Below, in pieces: positions 1 through 6,086 of a stretch of DNA of 6,305 bases (position 1 is the first letter of the stretch; the number at the start of each line of letters is the position of its first letter). The stretch comes from Nitriliruptoraceae bacterium. Its GTDB lineage: Bacteria > Actinomycetota > Nitriliruptoria > Nitriliruptorales > Nitriliruptoraceae. Made by a program: the position numbers and the translations under genes. The notes under the pieces were generated by a model. That model was given only the letters and a program-made list of their open reading frames with translations, did no database searches and had not been told where the DNA came from. The DNA is taken from contig SLLJ01000230.1 of assembly GCA_007134165.1 (NCBI GenBank), positions 1-6,305 on the forward strand. The letters are read 5' to 3'.

Positions 1-1
1 C

Positions 2-889
2 CCGGCGGCCGCCGCCGGGCGCGACAAGCTGCGGGAGGGCGCGGCCCACCTCGGCGTCCTCGCCCGGCACCGGGTGCCGCTGCGTCGGCGCCGGGCGGTC
101 GTGCGCGCCGAGGGCGACGACCGCGTCGAGCAGCTGGTCCTCGCCGACCTCGACGACGACTGGCGGGTGCGTCCAGGCACGGCCCGCCGCGTCGCCGTCG
201 ACGCGGTGTGCGTCTCCTTCGGGTTCGTGCCCCAGGTCGGGCTGCCAGCGCTGCTCGGCGGCCGGCTCGCACCCGACCCGGTGTGGGGCGAGCACGCCGT
301 GGTGGTCGACGGCGACCAGCACACCAGCGTGCCGGGGCTGCTCGCCGCCGGAGAGAGCACGGGGGTGACCGGCGCGCAGGGCGCCACCGCCGAGGGCACC
401 ATCGCGGGACTGAGCGCGGCACTGCGCCACGGCCGGCTCAGCACCCGGGAGCACGCCGAGCTGTCTCGTACCGCCCGGACCCGGCGCGACCGCGAGCGAC
501 GACTGGCCGAGGCCCTGGCGGCTGCCTACCCCGCGCGGCGGGGCTGGATCGGCTGGCTGGAGGACGACACCGTCGTCTGCCGCTGCGAGGAGGTCGAGTT
601 CACCACCGTGCGGAAGGCCGTCACCGAGCTCGCCGCCCGTGACCTGCGCTCGGTGAAGCTCACCACCCGGTGTGGGATGGGCCTCTGCCAGGGCCGGATG
701 TGCGGGCCGGCGGTGAGCGACCTCGTCGCTGAGCTGACCGGACAGCCGGCCGCGGATGCCGGCTCGCTGTCGACCTCACCGATCCTCGAGCCCGTGACGT
801 TGCAGCAGATCGCCGGGCTCGACCTCGCAGAGCGGGGAGCGGGCGGGCAGGTCCCGGACGCGAGCGAGCACCGCGATCAGGGGGCGTAA
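2..889 (+). CDS. FAD/NAD(P)-dependent oxidoreductase with C-terminal BFD-like [2Fe-2S] domain (5'-partial)
   Basis: The frame is open from base 2, so the gene begins upstream; the GTG at 74 is internal. About 295 C-terminal residues are present. The missing N-terminus should hold the first FAD dinucleotide-binding fold, since relatives run to roughly 450-500 residues. The segment near 350-415 reads AAGESTGVTGAQGATAEGT, the typical second flavin/NAD-binding stretch before the C-terminus. The tail carries a BFD-like iron-sulfur site: Cys codons at 578 and 584 (VCRCEEV), then 671 and 686 (TRCGMGLCQGRMC), with one more Cys at 701. This architecture is known from HcnB, opine oxidase subunit A and subunits of D-hydroxyproline dehydrogenase, membrane-linked or multi-subunit amino/imino acid dehydrogenases. 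The nearby alpha-ketoglutarate semialdehyde dehydrogenase favours a hydroxyproline or proline-like substrate; that is inference. The gene ends tail-to-tail with the PucR gene and overlaps it by 13 bp. Confidence 0.85.
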   Translation, partial: PAAAAGRDKLREGAAHLGVLARHRVPLRRRRAVVRAEGDDRVEQLVLADLDDDWRVRPGTARRVAVDAVCVSFGFVPQVGLPALLGGRLAPDPVWGEHAVVVDGDQHTSVPGLLAAGESTGVTGAQGATAEGTIAGLSAALRHGRLSTREHAELSRTARTRRDRERRLAEALAAAYPARRGWIGWLEDDTVVCRCEEVEFTTVRKAVTELAARDLRSVKLTTRCGMGLCQGRMCGPAVSDLVAELTGQPAADAGSLSTSPILEPVTLQQIAGLDLAERGAGGQVPDASEHRDQGA

Positions 890-2106
890 CGACCGGTGAG
901 CCGGGCGAGCTTGAGGCCCAGGTGCAGGGCCAGACGCTCGTTGCCGTCGGCGAGGTCCGCCTGCGCGACCTGCTCGATGCGCCGCAGTCGGTGGTACAGC
1001 GAGGTGCGGTGCAGCTGCAGGGCGGAGGCCGTGGCGCCGACGTTGCCGGCCAGGTCCAGGTAGGTCTCCAACGTGCGCGCCAAGAGCTGGTCCTCGCTCG
1101 CGGCCAGCAGCGCCTCCAACCCCGGATGCAGCAGTCCGGCGCCGAGCTGCTCGGCCGAGAGCTGGGCCAACGCCCGGTAGACACCCAGCTCCCGCCACTC
1201 GGCCAACGGGCCGACGCCGGGAAGGCTGACCGCGAGTCGGGCGGCCTGCCGCGCCTGCTCGTAGGACTCGAGGACCAACTCGAGGCTCGGCCGGGGCTCG
1301 CCCATGCCCACCACCACCCGCCCACGGCCGGGCAGGCCCGCAACCGCGCGTTGCAGCGCCCGGACCAGGGTCTGCCCGTGGGCGGCGACCGGGGGGCGCC
1401 CCACCCGGCCGGTGGCGGCGACAACCAGCAGGCCGTGGTCGTGGCGGACCAGGTGCAGCGCATCGCGCGAACCGGCCTCGCGCCGGGTGAGCACCAGGGC
1501 CTGCTCGATGGCCAGACGCAGCAGCTCGGGCTCGACGGGAGCTTCGACGTCGCGGACCGGCTGGGCGACCAGCGCTACGACCGGGCCATCGGGCGCGAAC
1601 ACGCCGAGCTCGACCAGCGTCGCCGCCGCCTCCCGTCGGGCGTCGGACTCCGCGAGCAGCAGGTTGCGCAGCGCCTCCTCCTCGCGGCGCCGGGAGAGCT
1701 CACCGACCAGGTTCTCGCGGTACAGTTCGAGCGCGAAGTCTCCACCCCGCTGCATCGCCCGGTCGAGGTCCTCCTCACGCATCGTCGCGTCCGCGTCCAC
1801 GAACCACAGGTAGCCCAGCAGCACCTCGGCATGCCACAGAGGCACGCACACGCGCGGCAGCAGGTCGAGGTCTCGGTTACCGGGGATGCGCACCGGAACC
1901 TGCGAGGTGGCGATGCCGGAGCGGCGCAGCTCGGCGATCACCTCGGGGGTGGTGTGGCGCTGCAGGATGGTCTCGCGACGCACGCCATCGAGCGGCTCGT
2001 CGTGCTGGCTGTAGGCGATCAGCCGCTGCCGACGGTCTTCGAGCACCACCGGCCGTCCAAGCTCGGCGGCTAGCGCCTCCACCAGCCGCTGCAGCTCGCC
2101 GAGCAT
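877..2106 (-). CDS. PucR-family transcriptional regulator
   Basis: This 409-residue protein fits the PucR/CdaR-type layout and length. The N-terminal ~140 residues look like a GAF-like sensory region (PVVLEDRRQRLIAYS, then VPLWHAEVLLGYLWFVD). The middle (~165-300) matches the degenerate GGDEF-like segment of this family. The C-terminus (~342-400) holds the hallmark PucR helix-turn-helix: LETYLDLAGNVGATASALQL followed by HRTSLYHRLRRIEQV. The ATG at 2106 is chosen because GGAGGA lies just upstream (complement of 2111-2116), with a 4-nt spacer. The gene is divergent from the aldehyde dehydrogenase across a 132-bp gap and converges on the upstream flavoprotein gene. PucR proteins usually respond to a metabolite of the pathway they control, so this one probably regulates the dehydrogenase and perhaps itself. 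Activator or repressor status, and the ligand, cannot be read from the sequence. The family call is firm; the target genes are inference. Confidence 0.92.
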   Translation of the reverse strand: MLGELQRLVEALAAELGRPVVLEDRRQRLIAYSQHDEPLDGVRRETILQRHTTPEVIAELRRSGIATSQVPVRIPGNRDLDLLPRVCVPLWHAEVLLGYLWFVDADATMREEDLDRAMQRGGDFALELYRENLVGELSRRREEEALRNLLLAESDARREAAATLVELGVFAPDGPVVALVAQPVRDVEAPVEPELLRLAIEQALVLTRREAGSRDALHLVRHDHGLLVVAATGRVGRPPVAAHGQTLVRALQRAVAGLPGRGRVVVGMGEPRPSLELVLESYEQARQAARLAVSLPGVGPLAEWRELGVYRALAQLSAEQLGAGLLHPGLEALLAASEDQLLARTLETYLDLAGNVGATASALQLHRTSLYHRLRRIEQVAQADLADGNERLALHLGLKLARLTGRYAP

Positions 2107-2238
2107 GGGATCCTCCGTCGCCGGGCACGGCCTGGATCCGACACCGGACGGGGCCGGCCGCTTGACGCCACAACCGATGATGCCAGACGCCCGGCCAGCG
2201 ATCGGGCAGGATGCGCCCCCACCACCTCAGGAGGACCC
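2107..2238. promoter_or_regulatory. Divergent control region between pucR-type gene and aldehyde dehydrogenase gene
   Basis: These 132 bp separate two divergent start codons, so they must hold both promoters and any operator. Both ends carry strong ribosome binding sites: AGGAGG at 2229-2234 for the dehydrogenase and GGAGGA (complement of 2111-2116) for the regulator, each 4 nt from its ATG. A consensus-like -35 box TTGACG sits at 2162-2167 on the plus strand, but no good -10 lies 16-18 nt further on. GACGCC occurs twice, at 2164-2169 and 2186-2191, 22 bp apart, about two helical turns on one DNA face. A short inverted repeat GCCCG/CGGGC (2189-2193 and 2203-2207) overlaps the second copy. These are candidate PucR sites only. 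Confidence 0.6.
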
Positions 2239-3861
2239 ATGAGCTCCCCGATCCACCGCATCACCGGCGCGCAGCTGATCGCCGGGGCGCCGCAGCCCGT
2301 GGGTGGCGGTGCCAGCTTCCGCGCGGTCGCCCCGGCCCGGGGCACGCCGATCGGTCCGGAGTTCCCGGAAGCCACCGACGAGCAGGTCATGGCGGCCGCC
2401 AGCGCCGCCGCCGAGGCCTTCGCCACCACCCAGGACCTGCCTCCCGCCACGATCGCCGCGCTGCTCGAAGCGGTCGCCGGCGGGCTGGAGGCCATCGGCG
2501 ACGAGCTGGTCGAGCTCGCGGACCTCGAGACCGCGCTCGGCCCCACCCGCCTCACCGGTGAGCTCGCCCGCACCTGCGCGCAGCTGCGGCTGTTCGCGAC
2601 CACGGTGCGCGAGGGCTCCCACCTCGACGTGCGCATCGACCCCGCGGATCCCGCGGCGACCCCGCCCCGTCCCGACCTGCGCCGACTGAAGGTGGCCCGC
2701 GGACCGGTGGCGGTGTTCGGCGCCAGCAACTTCCCACTGGCCTTCAGCGTGCCGGGTGGCGACACCGCCTCGGCGCTCGCGGCCGGCTGCCCGGTCGTGG
2801 TCAAGGCCCACCCCTCGCACCCCGCGACCTCCCAACGCTGCGGGGAGGCGATCGCGGCGGCCATCGCGGCCTGCGGGCTGCCGGCCGGCATGTTCTCTCT
2901 GCTGCACGGCCGCGGCACTGAGGTGGGGCGCGCGCTGGTGCTCGCCGCGCCGATCGCGGCGGTGGGCTTCACCGGCTCGCTGGCCGGCGGGCGGGCGCTG
3001 TTCGACCTCGGGGCGGCACGCCCCGAGCCGATCCCGGTGTACGCCGAGATGGGCAGCCTCAACCCGGTGTTCCTGACCGCCGCCGCGCTCTCCGCCCGCG
3101 GTGAGGAGCTGGCCCAGGGCTTCGTCGCGTCGATGACGCTGGGCACCGGGCAGTTCTGCACCAAGCCAGGCCTGGCGTTCGTCCCCGACGACGAGGCGGG
3201 CCACCGCTTCGAGCAGCAGGTCGCCGCCGCGATCGGCGAGCAGCCTGCCGGTGTCCTGCTCAACGCCGGGGTGCTCGGGGCGCTGGACGAGCGGCTCGGG
3301 GTGACCCGCGCGCTCGACGGCGTGACGGTGCTGGCAGAGGGCTACCCCCCCGCCGGTGCGGGCACCTGGTGCGCGGCCACGGTGCTGACCACCGACCTGG
3401 CGACCTACCGGGCCACCACCGAGCTGCGCGAGGAGCACTTCGGGCCGGTCTCGCTGATCGTGCGCTGCCCCACCCCCTCCTCGATGGTCGAGGTGGCCCG
3501 CGAGCTGCCCGGCTCGCTGACCATCAGCATCCACGCCGAGCCCGAGGAGGTCAGCGCCGACACGACCACCGGGACGACGGGGGTCGCCGCGCTGCAGGCG
3601 GCGGCCCGCGGGCGCTGCGGCCGACTCATCTTCGACCAGTTCCCCACCGGCGTGGCGGTCACCCCGGCGATGCACCACGGCGGCCCCTACCCGGCGACCA
3701 CCGACACCGCTCACACCTCAGTGGGCACCGCCGCCATCGAACGCTTCCTGCGGCCGGTGTGCTACCAGAACGCGCCGGCGGCCGCCCTGCCCCCGGCCCT
3801 GCGTGACGACAACCCGCTCGGGCTTCCGCGCACGATCGACGGGCGGCGAATTCCCACCTGA
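2239..3861 (+). CDS. Aldehyde dehydrogenase, alpha-ketoglutarate semialdehyde (2,5-dioxovalerate) dehydrogenase type
   Basis: This 540-residue protein is slightly longer than the ~500-525 usual for the family. It would oxidise alpha-ketoglutarate semialdehyde to alpha-ketoglutarate with NAD(P)+ in the cytoplasm, the last step of hydroxyproline, pentose and glucarate breakdown. Key residues are present: Asn164 in FGASNFPLAFS, Lys189 in VVVKAHPSHP (cofactor binding), FTGS at ~244-247, the general-base Glu270 in AEMGSLNPVF, the nucleophile Cys307 in GTGQFCTKPG, and Glu399 in EEHFGP. The GDTASALAAGCPVVVKAHPS stretch and the ERFLRPVCYQN ending are typical of this subfamily rather than of general ALDHs. 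AGGAGG at 2229-2234 fixes the ATG at 2239. The neighbouring imino-acid-type flavoprotein favours the hydroxyproline route over the sugar acid route. Substrate choice is inference; family and activity are well supported. Transcription is probably controlled from the divergent PucR gene. Confidence 0.92.
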   Translation: MSSPIHRITGAQLIAGAPQPVGGGASFRAVAPARGTPIGPEFPEATDEQVMAAASAAAEAFATTQDLPPATIAALLEAVAGGLEAIGDELVELADLETALGPTRLTGELARTCAQLRLFATTVREGSHLDVRIDPADPAATPPRPDLRRLKVARGPVAVFGASNFPLAFSVPGGDTASALAAGCPVVVKAHPSHPATSQRCGEAIAAAIAACGLPAGMFSLLHGRGTEVGRALVLAAPIAAVGFTGSLAGGRALFDLGAARPEPIPVYAEMGSLNPVFLTAAALSARGEELAQGFVASMTLGTGQFCTKPGLAFVPDDEAGHRFEQQVAAAIGEQPAGVLLNAGVLGALDERLGVTRALDGVTVLAEGYPPAGAGTWCAATVLTTDLATYRATTELREEHFGPVSLIVRCPTPSSMVEVARELPGSLTISIHAEPEEVSADTTTGTTGVAALQAAARGRCGRLIFDQFPTGVAVTPAMHHGGPYPATTDTAHTSVGTAAIERFLRPVCYQNAPAAALPPALRDDNPLGLPRTIDGRRIPT

Positions 3862-3906
3862 ACCCGCAGACGGCGTGCCGAATCGCCCTCACCAACCGTC
3901 CCTTCA

Positions 3907-3923
3907 CGCGCGTTCACCGCGCG
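3907..3923 (+). terminator. Candidate hairpin terminator after the aldehyde dehydrogenase gene
   Basis: A 6-bp all-GC stem, CGCGCG at 3907-3912 with CGCGCG at 3918-3923, closes a 5-nt TTCAC loop 45 nt after the stop codon. No T-run follows, as is common in high-GC actinobacteria, so this could be a weak terminator or chance in GC-rich DNA. Confidence 0.3.
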
Positions 3924-4140
3924 CAACCATGCGATCTCGAGGGCGGAAGATGTCACACACGTTGCGATTGGGGCCGAAGGGCCCGCCGATCCATGTCCCT
4001 ACTACCCCCGTCGTGGGATCGACGCTATCTTCCGCCGGGTCGCGTGCACCGGAGCGCCGCGACACCTGGGTCTGCGCACCCGCACCCGAACCGACCGGGC
4101 CCGACCGTGCCCGGACCTGCTGGAACCAAGGAGCAACCTG
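3924..4140 (+). promoter_or_regulatory. Upstream/leader region of the solute-binding protein gene
   Basis: This gene-free stretch should hold the promoter of the receptor gene. AAGGAG at 4128-4133 lies 7 nt before the ATG and is a clear ribosome binding site. TATCTT at 4026-4031 resembles a -10 box but lacks a good -35. Three short inverted repeats are present: GGGCC/GGCCC (3971-3975, 3980-3984); GTCGCG/CGCGAC (4039-4044, 4058-4063, extendable by GG/CC across one bulged A); and CCGGGC/GCCCGG (4095-4100, 4109-4114), which ends 13 nt before the ribosome binding site. The last also sits in a near tandem of CCGACCGGGC and CCGACCGTGC (4091-4110). No known riboswitch class was recognised. Confidence 0.45.
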
Positions 4141-5496
4141 ATGAGGGTACGAGCCAGTAAGGCCGTCGCAGCACTTGCGGCCATGGCGCTGGTCCTCGCC
4201 GCCTGCGGCGACGACGAGCCCGAGGAGACCGAGGAGGTCACCGAGGAGCCGGCCGAGGAGGAAGAGGCGGAGCCCGAAGAGCCCGAGGAGGAGCCCGAGG
4301 AGCCCGCCGAGGAAGAAGAGCCCGAGGAGGAGGTCGAGGAGGCCACCGGTGACGGCCTCTCGCTGGCCTACATCCTGCCCGAGACCGGCCAGCTCGCCTT
4401 CCTGGGCCCCCCGATGATCTCCGGCGTGCAGCTCGCCGTCTCGGAGATCAATGAGGCCGGCGGGGTTCTCGGTGAGGAGGTCAGCCTGATCAGTGGCGAT
4501 GAAGCCGGGGACACCGGGATCGCCGCCGAAGAGGCCAGCCGCATCCTCGCCGCCGGCGTGGACGCCATCATCGGCGCCGCTGCGACCGGCATGACCCTGG
4601 CCATCATCGACCAGATCACCGGCGCCGGCGTCGTGCAGTGCTCGCCGTCGAACACCGGCCCGGGTCTGACCACCTATCCCGACGGTGGCTACTACTTCCG
4701 CACCGCCCCGAGCGACGCGCTTCAGGGCCCGGTGCTCGCTGAGCAGATCATCGCCGACGGCTACGAGACCGTGGCGGTCGCCGCCCGCGCCGACGACTAC
4801 GGCCAGGGCCTGCTCGACGAGACCGTCGCCGCCTTCGAAGGATTCGGTGGCACCGTCGCCTACGCCGAGACCTACGACCCCGAGGCCGGCACCTTCGACT
4901 CCGTGGTCGAAGACCTGACCAACGCCGGCGCCGACGCCATCGCACTGATCGCCTTCGCCGAGGGTGCGGCGATCGTGCAGGGTCTGCTGGCCGCCGGCAC
5001 GCCGACCGAGACGATGTACGGCGCGGACGGCATCGCCGGCGCCGCCTTCGCCGAGGAGGTCGACCCGGGTGACCCCAACGTCCTCGACGGCATGACCTTC
5101 ACCGCCCCCTCCAGCCAGTCGACGGCCGACTTCGACACCAAGCTCGCGGAGTTCGCGCCGGAGCTCGTTGACACGCTGTTCTCGCCCCAGTCCTACGACT
5201 GCACCAACATCATCGCGCTGGCAGCGGCTGCGGCCGGCTCTAGCGACTCCGCCGACATCCGCGACAACATGATCGCCGTGACCGTCGGTGACAACGCCTG
5301 CGGCACCTTCGAGGAGTGCGCCAGCCTCCTCGAGGCTGGCGAGAGCATCGCCTACCAGAGCGCCGCCGGTGACGAGCTGGCGTTCATGGAGGTCCGTGAG
5401 GGCTCCGGTGAGCCGTCGCGTGGCGCCTACGACGTCAGCCAGTGGATCGACGGCGAGTTCACCCTCGTCGAGGTGAAGATCGGCTCGGTCGGCTGA
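4141..5496 (+). CDS. ABC transporter solute-binding lipoprotein, branched-chain amino acid/amide (LivJ/AmiC, Peripla_BP_6) type
   Basis: This 451-residue protein should be an extracytoplasmic, membrane-anchored receptor delivering an amino acid, amide or similar small solute to an ABC importer. A basic start (MRVRASK) and hydrophobic core lead to the lipobox LAAC with Cys22, giving a lipoprotein signal peptide. Residues 23-67 form a Glu/Pro linker without one basic residue. The type I binding fold then follows: LAYILPETGQLAFLGPP (~75), GVQLAVSEINEAGGVLG (95-111), QCSPSNTGPGLT (~166), and YYFRTAPSD. The end carries the family's ACGTFEEC...GESIAYQSAAG segment (Cys387 and Cys393, possibly a disulfide) and YDVSQWIDGEFT. 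AAGGAG with a 7-nt spacer supports the start. No permease or ATPase gene follows; a strong hairpin closes the transcript 34 nt after the stop. The ligand is unknown; hydroxyproline or another amino acid would fit the neighbours, but this is weak inference. Confidence 0.92.
   Translation: MRVRASKAVAALAAMALVLAACGDDEPEETEEVTEEPAEEEEAEPEEPEEEPEEPAEEEEPEEEVEEATGDGLSLAYILPETGQLAFLGPPMISGVQLAVSEINEAGGVLGEEVSLISGDEAGDTGIAAEEASRILAAGVDAIIGAAATGMTLAIIDQITGAGVVQCSPSNTGPGLTTYPDGGYYFRTAPSDALQGPVLAEQIIADGYETVAVAARADDYGQGLLDETVAAFEGFGGTVAYAETYDPEAGTFDSVVEDLTNAGADAIALIAFAEGAAIVQGLLAAGTPTETMYGADGIAGAAFAEEVDPGDPNVLDGMTFTAPSSQSTADFDTKLAEFAPELVDTLFSPQSYDCTNIIALAAAAAGSSDSADIRDNMIAVTVGDNACGTFEECASLLEAGESIAYQSAAGDELAFMEVREGSGEPSRGAYDVSQWIDGEFTLVEVKIGSVG
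4207..4341 (+). repeat. Low-complexity Glu/Pro linker-coding tract in the solute-binding protein gene
   Basis: These 45 codons (residues 23-67) encode about 28 Glu, 2 Asp and 7 Pro, with no Lys, Arg or His, in irregular EEP/EPEE units. GAG and GAA codons alternate with CCC. It is probably a flexible, strongly negative spacer between the lipid-anchored Cys22 and the binding domain. The DNA is imperfectly repetitive and could vary in length between strains. Confidence 0.85.
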
Positions 5497-5530
5497 CCGT
5501 TCGCACCTGCACCTGCAGTTGATTGATCTT

Positions 5531-5562
5531 CGATGGGCCCGGGCATCTGCCCGGGCCCATCG
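5531..5562 (+). terminator. Strong intrinsic-type terminator hairpin after the solute-binding protein gene
   Basis: A perfect inverted repeat with 15-bp arms (5531-5545 and 5548-5562) is separated by only TC, so the real loop is probably four bases, ATCT. The arms read CGATGGGCCCGGGCA and its exact complement. It lies 34 nt after the receptor stop codon. Only a weak T content follows (tcgtgcc), as in many actinobacterial terminators. Perfect symmetry allows it to act on both strands. Confidence 0.8.
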
Positions 5563-5685
5563 TCGTGCCGGCCGCCCGGGGTGGCTTTCGCCGGTGGCCT
5601 GGTGCTGCTTTGGCCGATGGGTGCGCGTGGTGGTGCGCTGCGCGGACGTGCCGGCAACCGTCGATGCTGGTGGGCGTTTTGGACG

Positions 5686-5720
5686 TCGACAGCTGCCACC
5701 TCGACAGCTGCCACCTCGAC
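5686..5720. repeat. 15-bp perfect tandem repeat, 2.3 copies
   Basis: TCGACAGCTGCCACC occurs at 5686-5700 and again at 5701-5715, followed by TCGAC at 5716-5720. The last copy ends 1 nt before the AAGGAG ribosome binding site of the small gene, so the repeat lies in its upstream or leader region. Each unit contains the palindrome CAGCTG. It could be a pair of regulator sites or a replication-slippage product. Confidence 0.85.
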
Positions 5721-5733
5721 CAAGGAGAAGATG

Positions 5734-5976
5734 ATGACCACCGAAGATGTCGGCGCGTCGTTGGGCGCCAAGCTCGACACCCTGGATCTGAGCGATGCGG
5801 AGCAGGCGCTGCTGCACGGACTGCTTGCGGATGCGGCCGACGTGGAGGACGCCGGGTTCTCCACCGGTTTCACCGGGATGCTCACCGGGATGAGCTTCGC
5901 CCGGCCCGGCGGCGCGCGGCCTCTCACCCGCCCGACCTCCACCAACCTGTCAGGGCAAGATCCCGGCAGACGTTGA
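5734..5976 (+). CDS. Small unrecognised protein (80 aa), possibly a precursor-peptide-like product
   Basis: I do not recognise a family. AAGGAG at 5722-5727 points to the ATG at 5734 (6-nt spacer) rather than the ATG at 5731 (3 nt). Codons are GC-ending in roughly four of five cases, which supports coding, though less strongly than in the neighbouring genes. The first ~38 residues are acidic and helix-prone, with a spaced leucine pattern (KLDTLDLSDAEQALLHGLLA). The middle changes to Gly/Thr-rich GFSTGFTGMLTGMSF, encoded by short imperfect repeats at about 5862-5893. The last ~20 residues are Pro/Thr/Arg-rich. No signal peptide, membrane segment or Cys is present, so a lanthionine-type product is excluded. 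The shape recalls leader-core precursors of modified peptides, but no maturation enzyme is visible, so this is speculation. It could equally be a short regulatory or chance frame. The preceding terminator makes it an independent transcription unit. Confidence 0.55.
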   Translation: MTTEDVGASLGAKLDTLDLSDAEQALLHGLLADAADVEDAGFSTGFTGMLTGMSFARPGGARPLTRPTSTNLSGQDPGRR

Positions 5977-6011
5977 CGTGACCCGCCCCGGGGCAACCCT
6001 CGTCTGCTGGG
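5962..6011 (+). other. Stem-loop spanning the small gene's stop codon, candidate terminator
   Basis: CCCGGCAGACG at 5962-5972 can pair with CGTCTGCTGGG at 6001-6011, an 11-bp stem with one G-U pair in RNA. The 28-nt loop contains the TGA stop (5974-5976) and the palindrome GCCCCGGGGC (5985-5994), which could form an inner hairpin. No T-run follows. It may end or stabilise the small transcript. Confidence 0.4.
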
Positions 6012-6086
6012 CTGCGGGTGGTGGACGAAGGCGTTGCCGGGGGGTGGTGGGCGTGCCGGCTGATCGTGCGACCTGCCGGCGGCTTT

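Noticed and set aside
922..2073. Plus-strand frame of 383 codons opposite the PucR gene
   Set aside because: It is Gln/Arg/Gly-rich with no domain, while the minus strand encodes a complete PucR protein with its family helix-turn-helix.
2070..3714. Long minus-strand open frames (2070-3263 and 2227-3714) opposite the aldehyde dehydrogenase
   Set aside because: Their composition is Arg/Gly/Ala/Ser-rich without motifs, and they lie opposite a gene with all ALDH signatures; these are shadows of high-GC codon bias.
5533..5733. Longer form of the small gene starting at ATG 5533
   Set aside because: That start lies inside the terminator stem with no ribosome binding site, and translation would run through the tandem repeat; the site at 5722-5727 selects 5734.
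3904..5817. A 637-codon open frame on the minus strand with a Leu/Gly-rich stretch resembling membrane segments
   Set aside because: It is antisense to the well-supported solute-binding protein gene. The Leu-rich part is only the reverse complement of the GAG-rich Glu/Pro linker, and the frame also runs through the terminator.
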